Origin: a virus
Length of the DNA stretch: 35,173 nucleotides
Direction: 5' to 3' (one strand)
Virus record (IMG/VR): IMGVR_UViG_3300042864_000586
Location: 1 to 35,173 of that record
The notes below the pieces were generated by a model. It was not told the DNA's origin. It saw nothing but the letters and a program-made list of their open reading frames with translations, and did no database searches. Each line of letters begins with the position of its first letter. Within the stretch, counting starts at the first letter, position 1. A program made the translations under genes and the position numbers. Positions 1-8,245 of the stretch are shown piece after piece.

Positions 1-127
1 CCTGCCGTAGGCATTGGTACAAATCCCGTTGAGGTATATTCAGCAAATACTCTTAATGTTTTAATTGCCATGTCTAATCTTCTTTTTGCCCTATTGGACT
101 AATCCAACAATCTTGTGTGTAAACCTT
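1..127. repeat. Terminal direct repeat, left copy
   Basis: Bases 1-127 are identical to bases 35047-35173. The repeat covers the end of the lectin-like gene and the start of the tail-fibre gene, both of which only make sense when the two ends are joined. A length of exactly 127 matches a common assembler k-mer, so this is most simply an assembly overlap showing that the molecule is circular or circularly permuted, rather than a biological terminal repeat. Confidence 0.95.
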
Positions 128-655
128 TGTAAAGTAAGCCAAATTTACGTTATCTGTTCCACTACTACAACACAAATGTTTCTCTAATGTAGGCCAAGCA
201 TCTACCACACCTGTAGCAGTATGTAGAGTTGTCCAAACAATACTACCAGGAGCAGTACCTTCAGCATTTGTAGAGTATTTGAAAGTTAATGTAGTACCTA
301 CTCTTGTAATCTGTAACCATATTCCTTGATGTACCGATAAAGTAGCAGAAGCTACCGTATCTGTAATACTATTAGTTGTATCTCTTTCATACACTTTAAT
401 GGTATTATCACCAAGCACCATAATGCCAATATAAGCCACGTTTGAGTTCGCTTGAGTGCGTAGCATCATTCCTGCTTTTGCGTTCGCTGTAGAGCCTGCA
501 AAGGTGTTTAAATAGCCTCTTAACTCGAACTCTGTAAGTGTTTCAGACCAACCATATACATAACCTGTATCTGCTGTTCCTGAAAAAGACCCGCTTCCAT
601 ATATTTCAATGGAAGATCGGGTTTTGTATTTGAAGTATCCTATTTCTCTTGGCAT
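74..655 (-). CDS. Tail-associated protein with lectin/jelly-roll-like fold
   Basis: 193 aa. The body alternates short beta strands: a hydrophobic core around AGMMLRTQ (about residues 62-69), IGIMVLGDNTIKVYER (76-91) and WLQITRVGTTLTFKYS (112-127). This resembles concanavalin A-like/DUF1349-type beta sandwiches that bind glycans. It lies between the 690-aa tail-tip protein and the large S74 fibre, whose ATG begins 2 bp after this stop once the circle is closed (fibre ATG = 69-71). That position suggests a tail-tip or receptor-binding accessory protein. No signal peptide or membrane segment is visible. The fold is inferred from pattern only and no catalytic residues are claimed. Confidence 0.6.
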   Translation of the reverse strand: MPREIGYFKYKTRSSIEIYGSGSFSGTADTGYVYGWSETLTEFELRGYLNTFAGSTANAKAGMMLRTQANSNVAYIGIMVLGDNTIKVYERDTTNSITDTVASATLSVHQGIWLQITRVGTTLTFKYSTNAEGTAPGSIVWTTLHTATGVVDAWPTLEKHLCCSSGTDNVNLAYFTKVYTQDCWISPIGQKED

Positions 656-660
656 ATCTG

Positions 661-2733
661 TTAAGGTTTGAAGTCATCCATAAAGAAGGCAACGAATCTG
701 TCGAATAATGTTCCTGATTCTCCTGCTTGTCCTAAGTCAGTTCCTACTCCGTTACGATTTTTTTTTTTAGAAGAAACCGTAGTTTGATAAATGATATTTC
801 CTTCAGTATCGTAGATAACTTGATTTTCTGTTCCAGTTATCTCATTGGAAGTAAGTTCCATTAACACTACTTCAGCAGTATTATCCCTCTCATTCATCTT
901 CATTGACAATGGAAAGAACTTCTTATCTGCTAAAGCACCTTGCATAGGGAAAGTATATATACTTCCAAACTCTAATCCCTTACCAATCAATGTACCTGTA
1001 AAGATGTTTCTATAGTCAGAGTATTGATTAAGAATATTACGAGCAGATAACTCTTGTAACTCATAAACATCTTCTTCAGACCTCTCATACCATTCTTTAG
1101 TCTTAGTATTGATTCCCGTTAGTAAGTTGGATATATCTTCAATATTACTTCCTTGTAGTGGAGGTATCTGCTTAGAATCACCATTGTACACAGTCACCAT
1201 TTCAGGAACAATAGATGTGTTCTTGATATTAGTAATAGTTGTTAACTGATTAGACTTAGTTATCTCAATAATATTAACAAGTAAGTCGTTGTAAGCAGTT
1301 ATATAATCATACAAAGCAAAGAAATCGCCATAATCCTCAAGTTCTAATGCAGAGTGTAATCTAATCTTTAATATACCTGTAGCAGGAGGATTTAAATCAG
1401 TAACAAACAAAGTTGGATAAAATCCACCTGTATTGTAAGTACGAGTTGTATTCCAAGTTTCTGCAAATATATCGTAGTAATAATTTGTAGAAGTTCCTTC
1501 TATAACTATTTCTACTTTTTGATTACCTGTAATACTACTAACACTAAATGAGAATCTATCATCAACTACTAACGCACCATAAGAGTATTCTACATAATCA
1601 GTATTAGCACCTGCATCACTATAAACAACGATACCATAATTATCTATTCTAGGATCGTAGTAAGATTCAGTCTTAACACCACCTACTTTAGTGTAAAACT
1701 CAAAGTTTGGTTCTAATCCAGTTCTTGCAACATTAAATGCCAATAAGTTATCTGTAAAATCAGCCTCTAATATACGAGTAGGAGTAAATGTGTCATCATT
1801 AGTCCAACAAGAGAAGTTTATATCTAAATTCTTATAAGACTTGTAAAATTGGTAGTCTAGTGAAGCTTCTTTGTAAAATCTTCTAATCTTTCTCTTAGGT
1901 TCTGCTACGATTAAGAAGTCAGTTCCATGAACAAAACTTTTAACTGTACCTGTACCAGGTGAAGCTAAAGTACCATCAGCATTGTAAACTTGAGTTCCGT
2001 TAAGAGCAAAAGCTAAGTCTTTAATTTTAACAAACCACCATTGACCTCTGTTTTGGTAAATAACAGCATTGAATAAATAACAAATAGACTTTATAATATC
2101 TATAGTTGATAACTGAATACCATTCTTATCTTTATAGATGTTGATATAAGTAATAGCTTGAACAAGTGGGTTAACTAACTTGTCAAAACCAAAAGCCCAA
2201 ACATTAGCTAATATGTTAGTTTTATAGCCAAATCCTACCCCTCTAAAGGCAGATAATAGGATGGTTAATAGATTCCGCTTACCAAACAATTTACGTCCCG
2301 CAGAATCGTTTAATTGCATTGTCTTTAAAGTACCTAAGCCATCAATAGTCTTAAACTCAATAGCAGGGTAACGCAAGAATATATCTTCCTCGCATAATTC
2401 AGGAGAAACAAATCCACTCCAAAATAAAGCTTCATCTCTGTAGTATTCTAAGTAGAAATCCTTCTCATCTTCACTAATAAGTGAATCCATATTGATTACA
2501 CCACCAAGAACTTTAAAGCTTAATGATGAACCCTTAATTGGGTAGAAAATATCGTCATCAACAGTAGGGTAATCAATTTCAACTGGAGTTACTTGTCCAT
2601 AAGGAATATCGTAAATAGTAGCATTATATCCCTTCTTGAGAATTAATACTTTGCATTTAGTTGTGAGTAGTGTTGCAAATGGTTTACAAGTTGCATCAAA
2701 CTCAAATCTATAAATAGTACCGTATCCTTCCAT
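661..2733 (-). CDS. Tail tip / baseplate hub candidate
   Basis: 690 aa. It follows the tape measure directly, with its ATG sharing one base with the tape-measure stop (TAATG at 2731-2735). In siphoviruses this place is held by distal-tail and tail-associated (Dit/Tal) proteins. The N-terminal 250 residues are rich in beta strands with aromatic patches (WSGFVSPELCEEDIF near 105-119, GQWWFVKIKDLAF near 231-243), and the middle looks like a beta-rich carbohydrate-binding type domain. The C-terminus is low-complexity after an SSKKKNRNG stretch encoded by an 11-A run (758-768 on the opposite strand). Assignment rests mainly on gene order; sequence family not recognised with certainty. Confidence 0.6.
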   Translation of the reverse strand: MEGYGTIYRFEFDATCKPFATLLTTKCKVLILKKGYNATIYDIPYGQVTPVEIDYPTVDDDIFYPIKGSSLSFKVLGGVINMDSLISEDEKDFYLEYYRDEALFWSGFVSPELCEEDIFLRYPAIEFKTIDGLGTLKTMQLNDSAGRKLFGKRNLLTILLSAFRGVGFGYKTNILANVWAFGFDKLVNPLVQAITYINIYKDKNGIQLSTIDIIKSICYLFNAVIYQNRGQWWFVKIKDLAFALNGTQVYNADGTLASPGTGTVKSFVHGTDFLIVAEPKRKIRRFYKEASLDYQFYKSYKNLDINFSCWTNDDTFTPTRILEADFTDNLLAFNVARTGLEPNFEFYTKVGGVKTESYYDPRIDNYGIVVYSDAGANTDYVEYSYGALVVDDRFSFSVSSITGNQKVEIVIEGTSTNYYYDIFAETWNTTRTYNTGGFYPTLFVTDLNPPATGILKIRLHSALELEDYGDFFALYDYITAYNDLLVNIIEITKSNQLTTITNIKNTSIVPEMVTVYNGDSKQIPPLQGSNIEDISNLLTGINTKTKEWYERSEEDVYELQELSARNILNQYSDYRNIFTGTLIGKGLEFGSIYTFPMQGALADKKFFPLSMKMNERDNTAEVVLMELTSNEITGTENQVIYDTEGNIIYQTTVSSKKKNRNGVGTDLGQAGESGTLFDRFVAFFMDDFKP

Positions 2734-5099
2734 TATCTGCCTGTTACTCTAAGTGTTGTTTCGAATGATTTGTTTATGCTATATCCTGTTTGTGTTGCAG
2801 TAATTGCTCCTGTAAGGTCAATAGATAATCTTACTGTTTGTGCTGCATAAGAAGCACCACCATATTGATAAGAAGCCCCACTTGCACGAGATGCAACATT
2901 CGGCATCTTCATATTAGGTTCGGTATTTTTATTACTAGAACCTGTATTTGATTTCGATGCACTACCTTTTAGCATATATCCTGCAGCAATTGCACCTAAA
3001 CCTATTGCAACTAATGCCCCACCACCACCAAATGTAGCTTTAAGACCTTTTTCTAATCCTTCTTTAAATAAACCAAATTTAACTGCACTTGTACCCATTT
3101 GGATTAATAAATCACCAATAGTGCTTAAGAACATCTTACCTAAAGCATCAAATGCTTGACTGACTGATAAATTACCTGATAATGCTGCACCTGCAATTTC
3201 TCCAAATCCATTAGCAATAGACATTGCAAAATCTTTTTGAGCAGAGTAAATTGAAGCACCATATTCTTGTAATGAGTTCTTTTTATCTTCAATAGATAAA
3301 TTTTTAAAAATACCATCAAGCTTTAGTTGCTCTGATTGTAAATTCTCATTAAGTTCTTTAAGCCCATTTGTAGAAATAGACTTATCCATCAAACCAGTTA
3401 ATGCACCTATCTGCTCGGCATCAATCTCTCCTTGTAATTGTGCAGTTTTAAGTAAATAGTTCTTTGTAATTGTACTAACATCTACTCCAAACTTTACATA
3501 TTCTGCTTTTTGCTTAACAAAGTTATCCCTTAAGATTGCTAATTTTTTTCTTGCACCACTAAGTCCAATGTTATCAAATTCTCTTTCAGAATCTTCGCTT
3601 TGCTTTATTAATTTATTTCTATGTTCAGTAAATTGCTTTAAATAAGTATCATATTCTTTACTGAAATCAAGAAATGATTCTTTAAATCTTTTTGATTTAT
3701 TAGCATTACCTTCAAGACCTGGAGGCTTAGTATCAAATCCTGCAGTTGGATTAACCTTCTCACTAATCTTTTGTAGATTGGTGATCTGATTTCTATAAAG
3801 TTGAATTTGTTCATTAGCTTTCTTTATAGCCTCAGGATTAAAAAACTGCATTTCTTTAGCTTTTTCCTGCTTTTCAATCTCTTTATTTAAATCAGCTATT
3901 TGCTGTGTTAAAGAAGAAACAGTAGATGACTTAGCCTCTTTATTTAATTCAGCTATTTCTTCACGAAAATCTCTAACCGCATTAACTTCATTATATAATT
4001 CCTTACCAATAGCAACTAAGCCTGCAACCACAAGACCAACACCAACTAAGATAGTAGCAAAAATAGCACCCATGCCACTTAATGCTACACCTAATACTCC
4101 AATTGCACTTGCTATACTTGCTATCGCACTAACTAAAGAACCAAATATCACTAATACTGGGCCTACTGCCGCAACGATTAATCCAAATTTTAATATAAAT
4201 GCTTGTGTTTCAGGAGCAAGTGCTAAGAAAGAATTTTTAATCTTAGTAACCGTTTCTGTTAATGATTCAAAGAATTTTTTAATTCCACCATTATTAGCTA
4301 ATTCAGTTCCAATTTCTGCTAAAGCAAAAGTTACACTTTCCTGAAGTTTATTTAATTGACCTTGTAAGGTTTGTGATTGTTTATCAGCATTACCAAAGAA
4401 TCTACCTCCCTCACTTGTTGCATACTTGAAAGCATCTGCAACCTCTTGAACAGAAATCTGCCCATTCTTCATTCGCTTCGATAAAGAAGCCATTGACTCA
4501 CCTGTCTTTTCTGATATTGCTTGCAATGGGTTAAACCCTGCGTTAATCATTTGGCGAACCTCTTGACCCATTAAACGTCCTGAAGCATTTACTTGTCCAA
4601 ATGCTAAAGATAATCTAGCAAACTTATCTGCATTACCACCTGATATATCACCAAGCATTCTTGTGATAGGAATCACTTGCTCTGCAGTTAATCCATAACC
4701 AAGAAGTGTTTGAGCACCTTTGGTAATATCTTGGAATTGCATTGGTGATTTTAATGCTTGTTCCTTTAATTGGGTAAGCATATTTTTAGCAGTTTCAGCA
4801 GATCCTGTAAAGACCTCAAAAGAAACTGATATCTGCTCCATTTGAGCAGCAGACTTAAATAAAGAAGTACCTAATAAAGCTAATGGGGCAGTAAGCCCAA
4901 CAGACATTGTGGCTCCTACAGATTTTAATGAAGAACCTAATTTACTTGTCATAGCAGTAAAACTGCTTGACATTGATGATGTAGAACCTTTTACACTACT
5001 AGCAACACCTTCTAAGGTTGAGCCAAGTTCCTTTAACTTGGAGATAGAATCTTTGGTATCTACCCCAACCTCAATATTAAATTGATTAGTTTCTGCCAT
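2733..5099 (-). CDS. Tape measure protein
   Basis: 788 aa. The N-terminal third matches the tape-measure N-terminal domain pattern: a conserved block FEVFTGSAETAKNMLTQLKE (about 94-113) followed by SPMQFQDITKGAQTLLGYGL and an MGQEVRQMINAGFNPLQAI block. Two to three hydrophobic segments lie around residues 300-365, then a long helical region with coiled-coil character (390-600), and another hydrophobic Gly/Ala-rich stretch near 680-710. The ATG overlaps the stop of the frameshifted chaperone frame (TAATG at 5097-5101). Known role: sets tail length and passes through the host membrane during DNA entry. At about 1.5 angstrom per residue the tail would be roughly 115-120 nm (inference). Confidence 0.95.
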   Translation of the reverse strand: MAETNQFNIEVGVDTKDSISKLKELGSTLEGVASSVKGSTSSMSSSFTAMTSKLGSSLKSVGATMSVGLTAPLALLGTSLFKSAAQMEQISVSFEVFTGSAETAKNMLTQLKEQALKSPMQFQDITKGAQTLLGYGLTAEQVIPITRMLGDISGGNADKFARLSLAFGQVNASGRLMGQEVRQMINAGFNPLQAISEKTGESMASLSKRMKNGQISVQEVADAFKYATSEGGRFFGNADKQSQTLQGQLNKLQESVTFALAEIGTELANNGGIKKFFESLTETVTKIKNSFLALAPETQAFILKFGLIVAAVGPVLVIFGSLVSAIASIASAIGVLGVALSGMGAIFATILVGVGLVVAGLVAIGKELYNEVNAVRDFREEIAELNKEAKSSTVSSLTQQIADLNKEIEKQEKAKEMQFFNPEAIKKANEQIQLYRNQITNLQKISEKVNPTAGFDTKPPGLEGNANKSKRFKESFLDFSKEYDTYLKQFTEHRNKLIKQSEDSEREFDNIGLSGARKKLAILRDNFVKQKAEYVKFGVDVSTITKNYLLKTAQLQGEIDAEQIGALTGLMDKSISTNGLKELNENLQSEQLKLDGIFKNLSIEDKKNSLQEYGASIYSAQKDFAMSIANGFGEIAGAALSGNLSVSQAFDALGKMFLSTIGDLLIQMGTSAVKFGLFKEGLEKGLKATFGGGGALVAIGLGAIAAGYMLKGSASKSNTGSSNKNTEPNMKMPNVASRASGASYQYGGASYAAQTVRLSIDLTGAITATQTGYSINKSFETTLRVTGR

Positions 5100-5784
5100 T
5101 ACTTAATCGTATTTACCCATTTTAAAACTTCTTCATCCGAAAGATACTCTTTTCTTTTTGTTTTTTCTATACGTTTAGCTATCTTGTCTGTCCACAATGG
5201 TATTAGGTCTTTTGGCTTAGGTACTTTATCACCTCCCATTGAAGCTAATGAAGCCCACATAAGGTTTCTTATTCCATCCCACTCCTCTGCCTTTCTAAGT
5301 TCAAAGCCATATTCATAGTCAAGAAATTCACCTAGTGTCATTCTTTTCCATTCGTATGGCTTCAATCCAGTTCTATAAATTCTTGTGAGGACACTCCCCC
5401 ACTTAATTACCTCTTTTTTTTTATTGTTGAATCACCTATTGGTTGATCCATATCACTTGGCATTAAGTCTTTAGTTAACCATTCTACTATCGTGTTAACT
5501 CCTGCCGATAACAACCATTTAGTTGCAATCATTTTAGATGACTTTAACTTGCCTAACAACTCCTCTGCCTTCTCATCTTCTCCGTTGCAAAACAACCAAT
5601 AAATGTGCCCACTAAGTAGCATATCACGAGTAATATCAATCATCTTAGATGGATTATCCTCAAAGGATTGCATATTAATTAAGTCATCAAAGCTACCTTG
5701 TAACTCCTTGACATACACATCATTGATTGACCCTAAAGAGAAATCAAGATTAATTTTTTTGTTTTCGTATGTGATACTACGCAT
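5099..5784 (-). CDS. Tail assembly chaperone, frameshifted GT-type fusion
   Basis: Predicted product of a programmed -1 ribosomal frameshift. The zero frame (5784-5407) is 125 aa. A slip on A AAA AAG within the nine-A run (5422-5414, minus strand) shifts reading into a frame that is open without interruption to the stop at 5099. I translated the junction: KKK is followed by EVIKWGSVLTRIYRTG and then the second open frame. The fusion is about 228 aa. The second frame has no good start of its own (its longest open form begins with TTG), which fits expression only as a fusion. Lambda G/GT and similar chaperones work this way, binding the tape measure during tail assembly, and the tape-measure gene is immediately downstream. 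Confidence 0.85.
5385..5422 (-). promoter_or_regulatory. -1 frameshift signal: slippery heptamer plus hairpin
   Basis: On the minus strand the run AAAAAAAAAG (5422-5413) contains A AAA AAG in the zero frame, the same heptamer as E. coli dnaX. Ten bases later starts a stem of seven pairs: GTGGGGG (5402-5396) with TCCTCAC (5391-5385), loop AGTG, two pairs being G-U. The zero-frame stop TAA (5409-5407) lies between slip site and stem. Slip site, spacer, stem and the continuous -1 frame are all seen directly; efficiency is unknown. Confidence 0.85.
5407..5784 (-). CDS. Tail assembly chaperone, G-type short form
   Basis: 125 aa, the zero-frame product. It begins right after the terminator/promoter that follows the major tail protein gene and ends in KKKR with the TAA at 5409-5407. 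It is mostly helical, with a conserved-looking centre (SFEDNPSKMIDITRDMLLSG). Gene order between the tube protein and the tape measure is diagnostic for tail chaperones. The poly-lysine end is dictated by the slippery A run rather than by protein function. This form should be the abundant product, with the fusion made by a small fraction of ribosomes. Confidence 0.85.
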   Translation of the reverse strand: MRSITYENKKINLDFSLGSINDVYVKELQGSFDDLINMQSFEDNPSKMIDITRDMLLSGHIYWLFCNGEDEKAEELLGKLKSSKMIATKWLLSAGVNTIVEWLTKDLMPSDMDQPIGDSTIKKKR

Positions 5785-5806
5785 TGTATTGTTGGTTTGT
5801 GTTAAA

Positions 5807-5835
5807 CAAAAAGGGTAAGGATTAAATCCCTACCC
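5807..5835 (-). terminator. Intrinsic terminator after the major tail protein gene
   Basis: Read on the minus strand: GGGTA (5835-5831) and GGAT (5829-5826) pair with ATCC (5822-5819) and TACCC (5817-5813), with a three-base loop and one internal mismatch, followed by TTTTTG (5812-5807). The structure starts about 30 bases past the major tail protein stop. Confidence 0.8.
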
Positions 5836-5864
5836 CAAATGTAATCAAAAATTCTGAATTGCAA
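5836..5864 (-). promoter_or_regulatory. Bacteroidota-type promoter for the tail chaperone/tape-measure genes
   Basis: Minus strand TTG (5864-5862), 18 bp spacer, TACATTTG (5843-5836). The -7 box is identical to those of the two early promoters at 18155-18162 and 20238-20245. The predicted start, near 5830, falls inside the 5' arm of the adjacent terminator, so transcripts made here would lack a full hairpin. Confidence 0.6.
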
Positions 5865-5867
5865 GTA

Positions 5868-6281
5868 TTAAGCTGCAGTAGTCTTAACTAATTCGCCTGT
5901 ACCTCTTAAAGTTACATCTACTGTTGCAATCTCCATGTCACCACCTTGAACTGGCTTAGACTCAACGTATGCTGTACCAGTCAATACTGTTGCTGCTGTA
6001 GCAGAAGTCTTGAAAGATACTGTTAATACTGATTGATTTAACCAAGCAGTCAATAACTCATCATAAGTATAAACTGTAGTATCAGCATCATTGTAATCCA
6101 ATTGGATTGTAGCTGATAAACCCCAAGACTTACGTCCAGGAATTGCAGTTTCCCATGCACCACTATCTTTGCTAGAAGTTTCAATCATTGTAGTTGAAAG
6201 TTCAATGTCGCAAGAAGTTTCAAATGCTATCTTTTTTGTTCCTACAAATATGCGTAGGTCTGTTCCATTAACTAATGCCAT
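5868..6281 (-). CDS. Major tail (tube) protein
   Basis: 137 aa. N-terminus MALVNGTDLRIFVGTKKIAFETSCDIELST, then SSKDSGAWETAIPGRKSWGLSATIQLDYN and a C-terminal beta hairpin (YVESKPVQGGDMEIATVDVTLRGTGEL). This arrangement is typical of the TP901-1-like tail tube proteins: 'ETSSKDSG.W....PGR.SW' is the hallmark loop. It would form the hexameric rings of the tail tube. It lies downstream of the tail terminator gene and upstream of the chaperone. A terminator after its stop and a fresh promoter beyond it fit a product needed in many copies. Confidence 0.9.
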   Translation of the reverse strand: MALVNGTDLRIFVGTKKIAFETSCDIELSTTMIETSSKDSGAWETAIPGRKSWGLSATIQLDYNDADTTVYTYDELLTAWLNQSVLTVSFKTSATAATVLTGTAYVESKPVQGGDMEIATVDVTLRGTGELVKTTAA

Positions 6282-6287
6282 TTTATT

Positions 6288-6731
6288 TTAATTTAATTGA
6301 TTTAACAATTGTGTAAATATTATATTCTGTTGTACTTGCCATCCTGTAGCCAATTGTAATATTAGTGAATTACTTTGATATTCACAATTGAGTACCTGCC
6401 AGTTGGTTAAATATTGGGTTATACCCCATGTATTGTTACTTGTAATGATTCTTGCAATAATTAAATTACTGATATCATTAACCTCTTTCTTGCCACCTTC
6501 ATCAGAAGTGTACTTCTGAATAACACTAATCTCAATTAATGAATCACGTTGAAAGCCATCTTTTGACCTCTCTCCATTAGATAACTGATTACCTAATATG
6601 ATAACAGGATATACTGCTCCTTCGGGTACAATTTGATCATATACACCAACTGCTTGGCCATTGTAAGTAATACCACTAAGTGCTTGAAAGTAAGCCTTCC
6701 GTAAGTCGTATGCACTATCTCTATTAATCAT
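6288..6731 (-). CDS. Tail terminator / tail completion protein
   Basis: 147 aa. N-terminal helix (NRDSAYDLRKAYFQALSG) followed by a beta region with YPVIILGNQL and a strand pair around SLIEISVIQKYTSDEGGKKEVNDISNLII. This is the layout of the DUF3168/gp17-like tail-terminator proteins that cap the tube and set the tail-head interface. The start overlaps the upstream HK97 gp10-like gene by four bases (ATGA), and the tube protein gene follows six bases after its stop. Family match is by pattern and gene order. Confidence 0.75.
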   Translation of the reverse strand: MINRDSAYDLRKAYFQALSGITYNGQAVGVYDQIVPEGAVYPVIILGNQLSNGERSKDGFQRDSLIEISVIQKYTSDEGGKKEVNDISNLIIARIITSNNTWGITQYLTNWQVLNCEYQSNSLILQLATGWQVQQNIIFTQLLNQLN

Positions 6732-7168
6732 TTGAATAAATTTTTAATAATCGTACTTGTCTTTCTAGTTAATGCCCTACGAGCAACAATGTAATGATGT
6801 AAAAAGAACCTTCTTGGGCTAACTTCGATAGCAGGTATTCTGTGTGTATTCCAATTGTCTGCAAATGTAGCAAACTCTAAATATTCAGAATTTAACACAA
6901 ATTTAGTCCCAGTACCAAATTCCTGATAAGGAGCATATTTAGCAGAAAAACCAACTTGTATTCTAAGATTAGGTTTTCGTGTTATTGTATTCCTATATTG
7001 ACTATTCTTTAAAAAAGATGTATCTACAGGAGCACTTGACCTAGAACGCATTTCAATATAGTTTGCAGCTTCTACTACATTATCGTTTATATCATCCTGT
7101 ATCTTTTTAGATGCACGATCAACACGATTCTGTATAACCTTTAAACCTGTAACCTTGATATTAAGCAC
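6728..7168 (-). CDS. HK97 gp10-like tail completion protein
   Basis: 146 aa. It carries the hallmark of this family: a helical N-terminus with a repeated VDRASKK..DD.ND pattern, RSRSSAPVDTSFLKNS (residues about 42-57), KYAPYQEFGTGTK (about 76-88) and a late SPRRFFLHHYI segment. These proteins join the completed head to the tail. It overlaps both neighbours (8 bp with the head-closure gene, 4 bp with the terminator gene), indicating translational coupling in the connector block. Confidence 0.88.
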   Translation of the reverse strand: MLNIKVTGLKVIQNRVDRASKKIQDDINDNVVEAANYIEMRSRSSAPVDTSFLKNSQYRNTITRKPNLRIQVGFSAKYAPYQEFGTGTKFVLNSEYLEFATFADNWNTHRIPAIEVSPRRFFLHHYIVARRALTRKTSTIIKNLFK

Positions 7169-7511
7169 TTCTCTTAGCTGCTTTAAATGTTAAGTATTCT
7201 TTTTGGAAATCTGCATCCATAATATTGGATAAAGCATACTCCACACCATTAACTTCTAAAATATCAGTTGTTCTAGGGATAAAAGCAGAACGGTATCTCA
7301 TCTTTCCTTCAAAGGATTGATTTGTGCCAAAATTAGCACTCTCAATATTTCTAATACCTCCGTAGTTCCCGTAGAACGAACTGGTTTCAGCAAAGTATAT
7401 ACTTGTCGTATAACTCGAATAAGTAACTCCTGCTAAACCACCTGCACCATCAGATACACCCGATAGTTTGCGTTTAAACGTGCCTTTAATTCTATTTAAC
7501 TTGTTATACAT
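7161..7511 (-). CDS. Head closure / head-tail adaptor protein
   Basis: 116 aa, small and beta-rich: KGTFKRKLSGVSDGAGGLAG, then SIYFAETSSFYGNYGG and FIPRTTDILEVNGVEYALSNIMDAD. The loop 'R.TDIL.VNG..Y.L..I.D.D' is typical of SPP1 gp16/Phage_H_T_join head-closure proteins, which plug the connector. It sits between the gp6-like adaptor and the gp10-like protein, overlapping each by 8 bp. A short size and this order support the call. Confidence 0.8.
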   Translation of the reverse strand: MYNKLNRIKGTFKRKLSGVSDGAGGLAGVTYSSYTTSIYFAETSSFYGNYGGIRNIESANFGTNQSFEGKMRYRSAFIPRTTDILEVNGVEYALSNIMDADFQKEYLTFKAAKRSA

Positions 7512-8031
7512 ATAAAGGGCGATAATGTCTTATTCTGTCTTTAACTGCTTTTAAAGCTAATCTTTTATCCTCTACTTTATTGTCAAAATCTATTGCAATA
7601 ATATCTAATACTGCATTCTTTAAATCTTGTGGTAAAGTAGCGAAACCGCATACATAAGTAATCTTAATTCCTGAAGCAGAATAAGCACTTAACTTTGTCT
7701 TATCTCCACTTAAAGTATAATCAGTAATTGCTACATTATTCAAATCAGTTACAGAAGTAATAGATTGAATAGGGTCAAAAGGCAAAGAAACTGTTCCATT
7801 AATCTCTGTGTAAGATAAACGAACAGTCTTAGTTTTTAATCCTTTTTCTATGAACAATTCTACCTCTCTAAATGCAGAACCTAACAACGCAGTTAACTTA
7901 TCATCTTGGTCAGTAAAATCAACATTAACATGGTCTTTAACCTCTGCTAATGTAATAGGAATAGCTAAGGCATCACTTGTGATTACCAAATCCATTCCAT
8001 GAGTTCTAACTGGTTCTAACTCGTAAGTCAT
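7504..8031 (-). CDS. Head-tail connector (HK97 gp6-like)
   Basis: 175 aa. The segment ITLAEVKDHVNVDFTDQDDKLTALLGSAFREVELFIEKGL (about 26-65) is the signature of gp6-like adaptors ('L.EVK.HL.ID...DD..L..L...A...VE.....'). A middle beta part (LPFDPIQSITSVTDLNN) and a C-terminal helical part follow. Such proteins form a ring below the portal. Its ATG shares a base with the stop of the preceding 66-aa gene (TAATG at 8029-8033). Confidence 0.88.
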   Translation of the reverse strand: MTYELEPVRTHGMDLVITSDALAIPITLAEVKDHVNVDFTDQDDKLTALLGSAFREVELFIEKGLKTKTVRLSYTEINGTVSLPFDPIQSITSVTDLNNVAITDYTLSGDKTKLSAYSASGIKITYVCGFATLPQDLKNAVLDIIAIDFDNKVEDKRLALKAVKDRIRHYRPLYV

Positions 8032-8231
8032 TATTTCTTTTTATAAGAAGGTTTAATACTCTTATCTTCAGTAGGTTTAACTGCATCCTCAATCTTTTGC
8101 TCAATCTCAATAAAACCTAAATTATTAAGGTGATTAGCACGATCAGTACCTACCTCCCATTGTTCTCCGACAACTCTGCTAGAATTAGCTTCCATATCGA
8201 AGAATATTTTAACACATTTTACCTTAGCCAT
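8031..8231 (-). CDS. Small head-region protein, function unknown
   Basis: 66 aa: a short beta domain (KVKCVKIFFDMEANSSRVVGEQWEV) followed by TDRANHLNNLGFIEIEQ and a lysine-rich tail. Small proteins of this form ('...G..y..V...RA..L...G.IE..') are frequent between capsid and connector genes in siphoviruses, but their job is not settled; a connector or decoration accessory is possible. It is the first gene after the post-capsid terminator and is coupled to the connector gene by TAATG. Confidence 0.75.
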   Translation of the reverse strand: MAKVKCVKIFFDMEANSSRVVGEQWEVGTDRANHLNNLGFIEIEQKIEDAVKPTEDKSIKPSYKKK

Positions 8232-8245
8232 ATTTTTATTTATTT

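Noticed and set aside
1-127. Reading the terminal repeat as a biological direct terminal repeat
   Set aside because: The length equals a common assembler k-mer and splits two genes in the ordinary way, so an assembly overlap is more likely.
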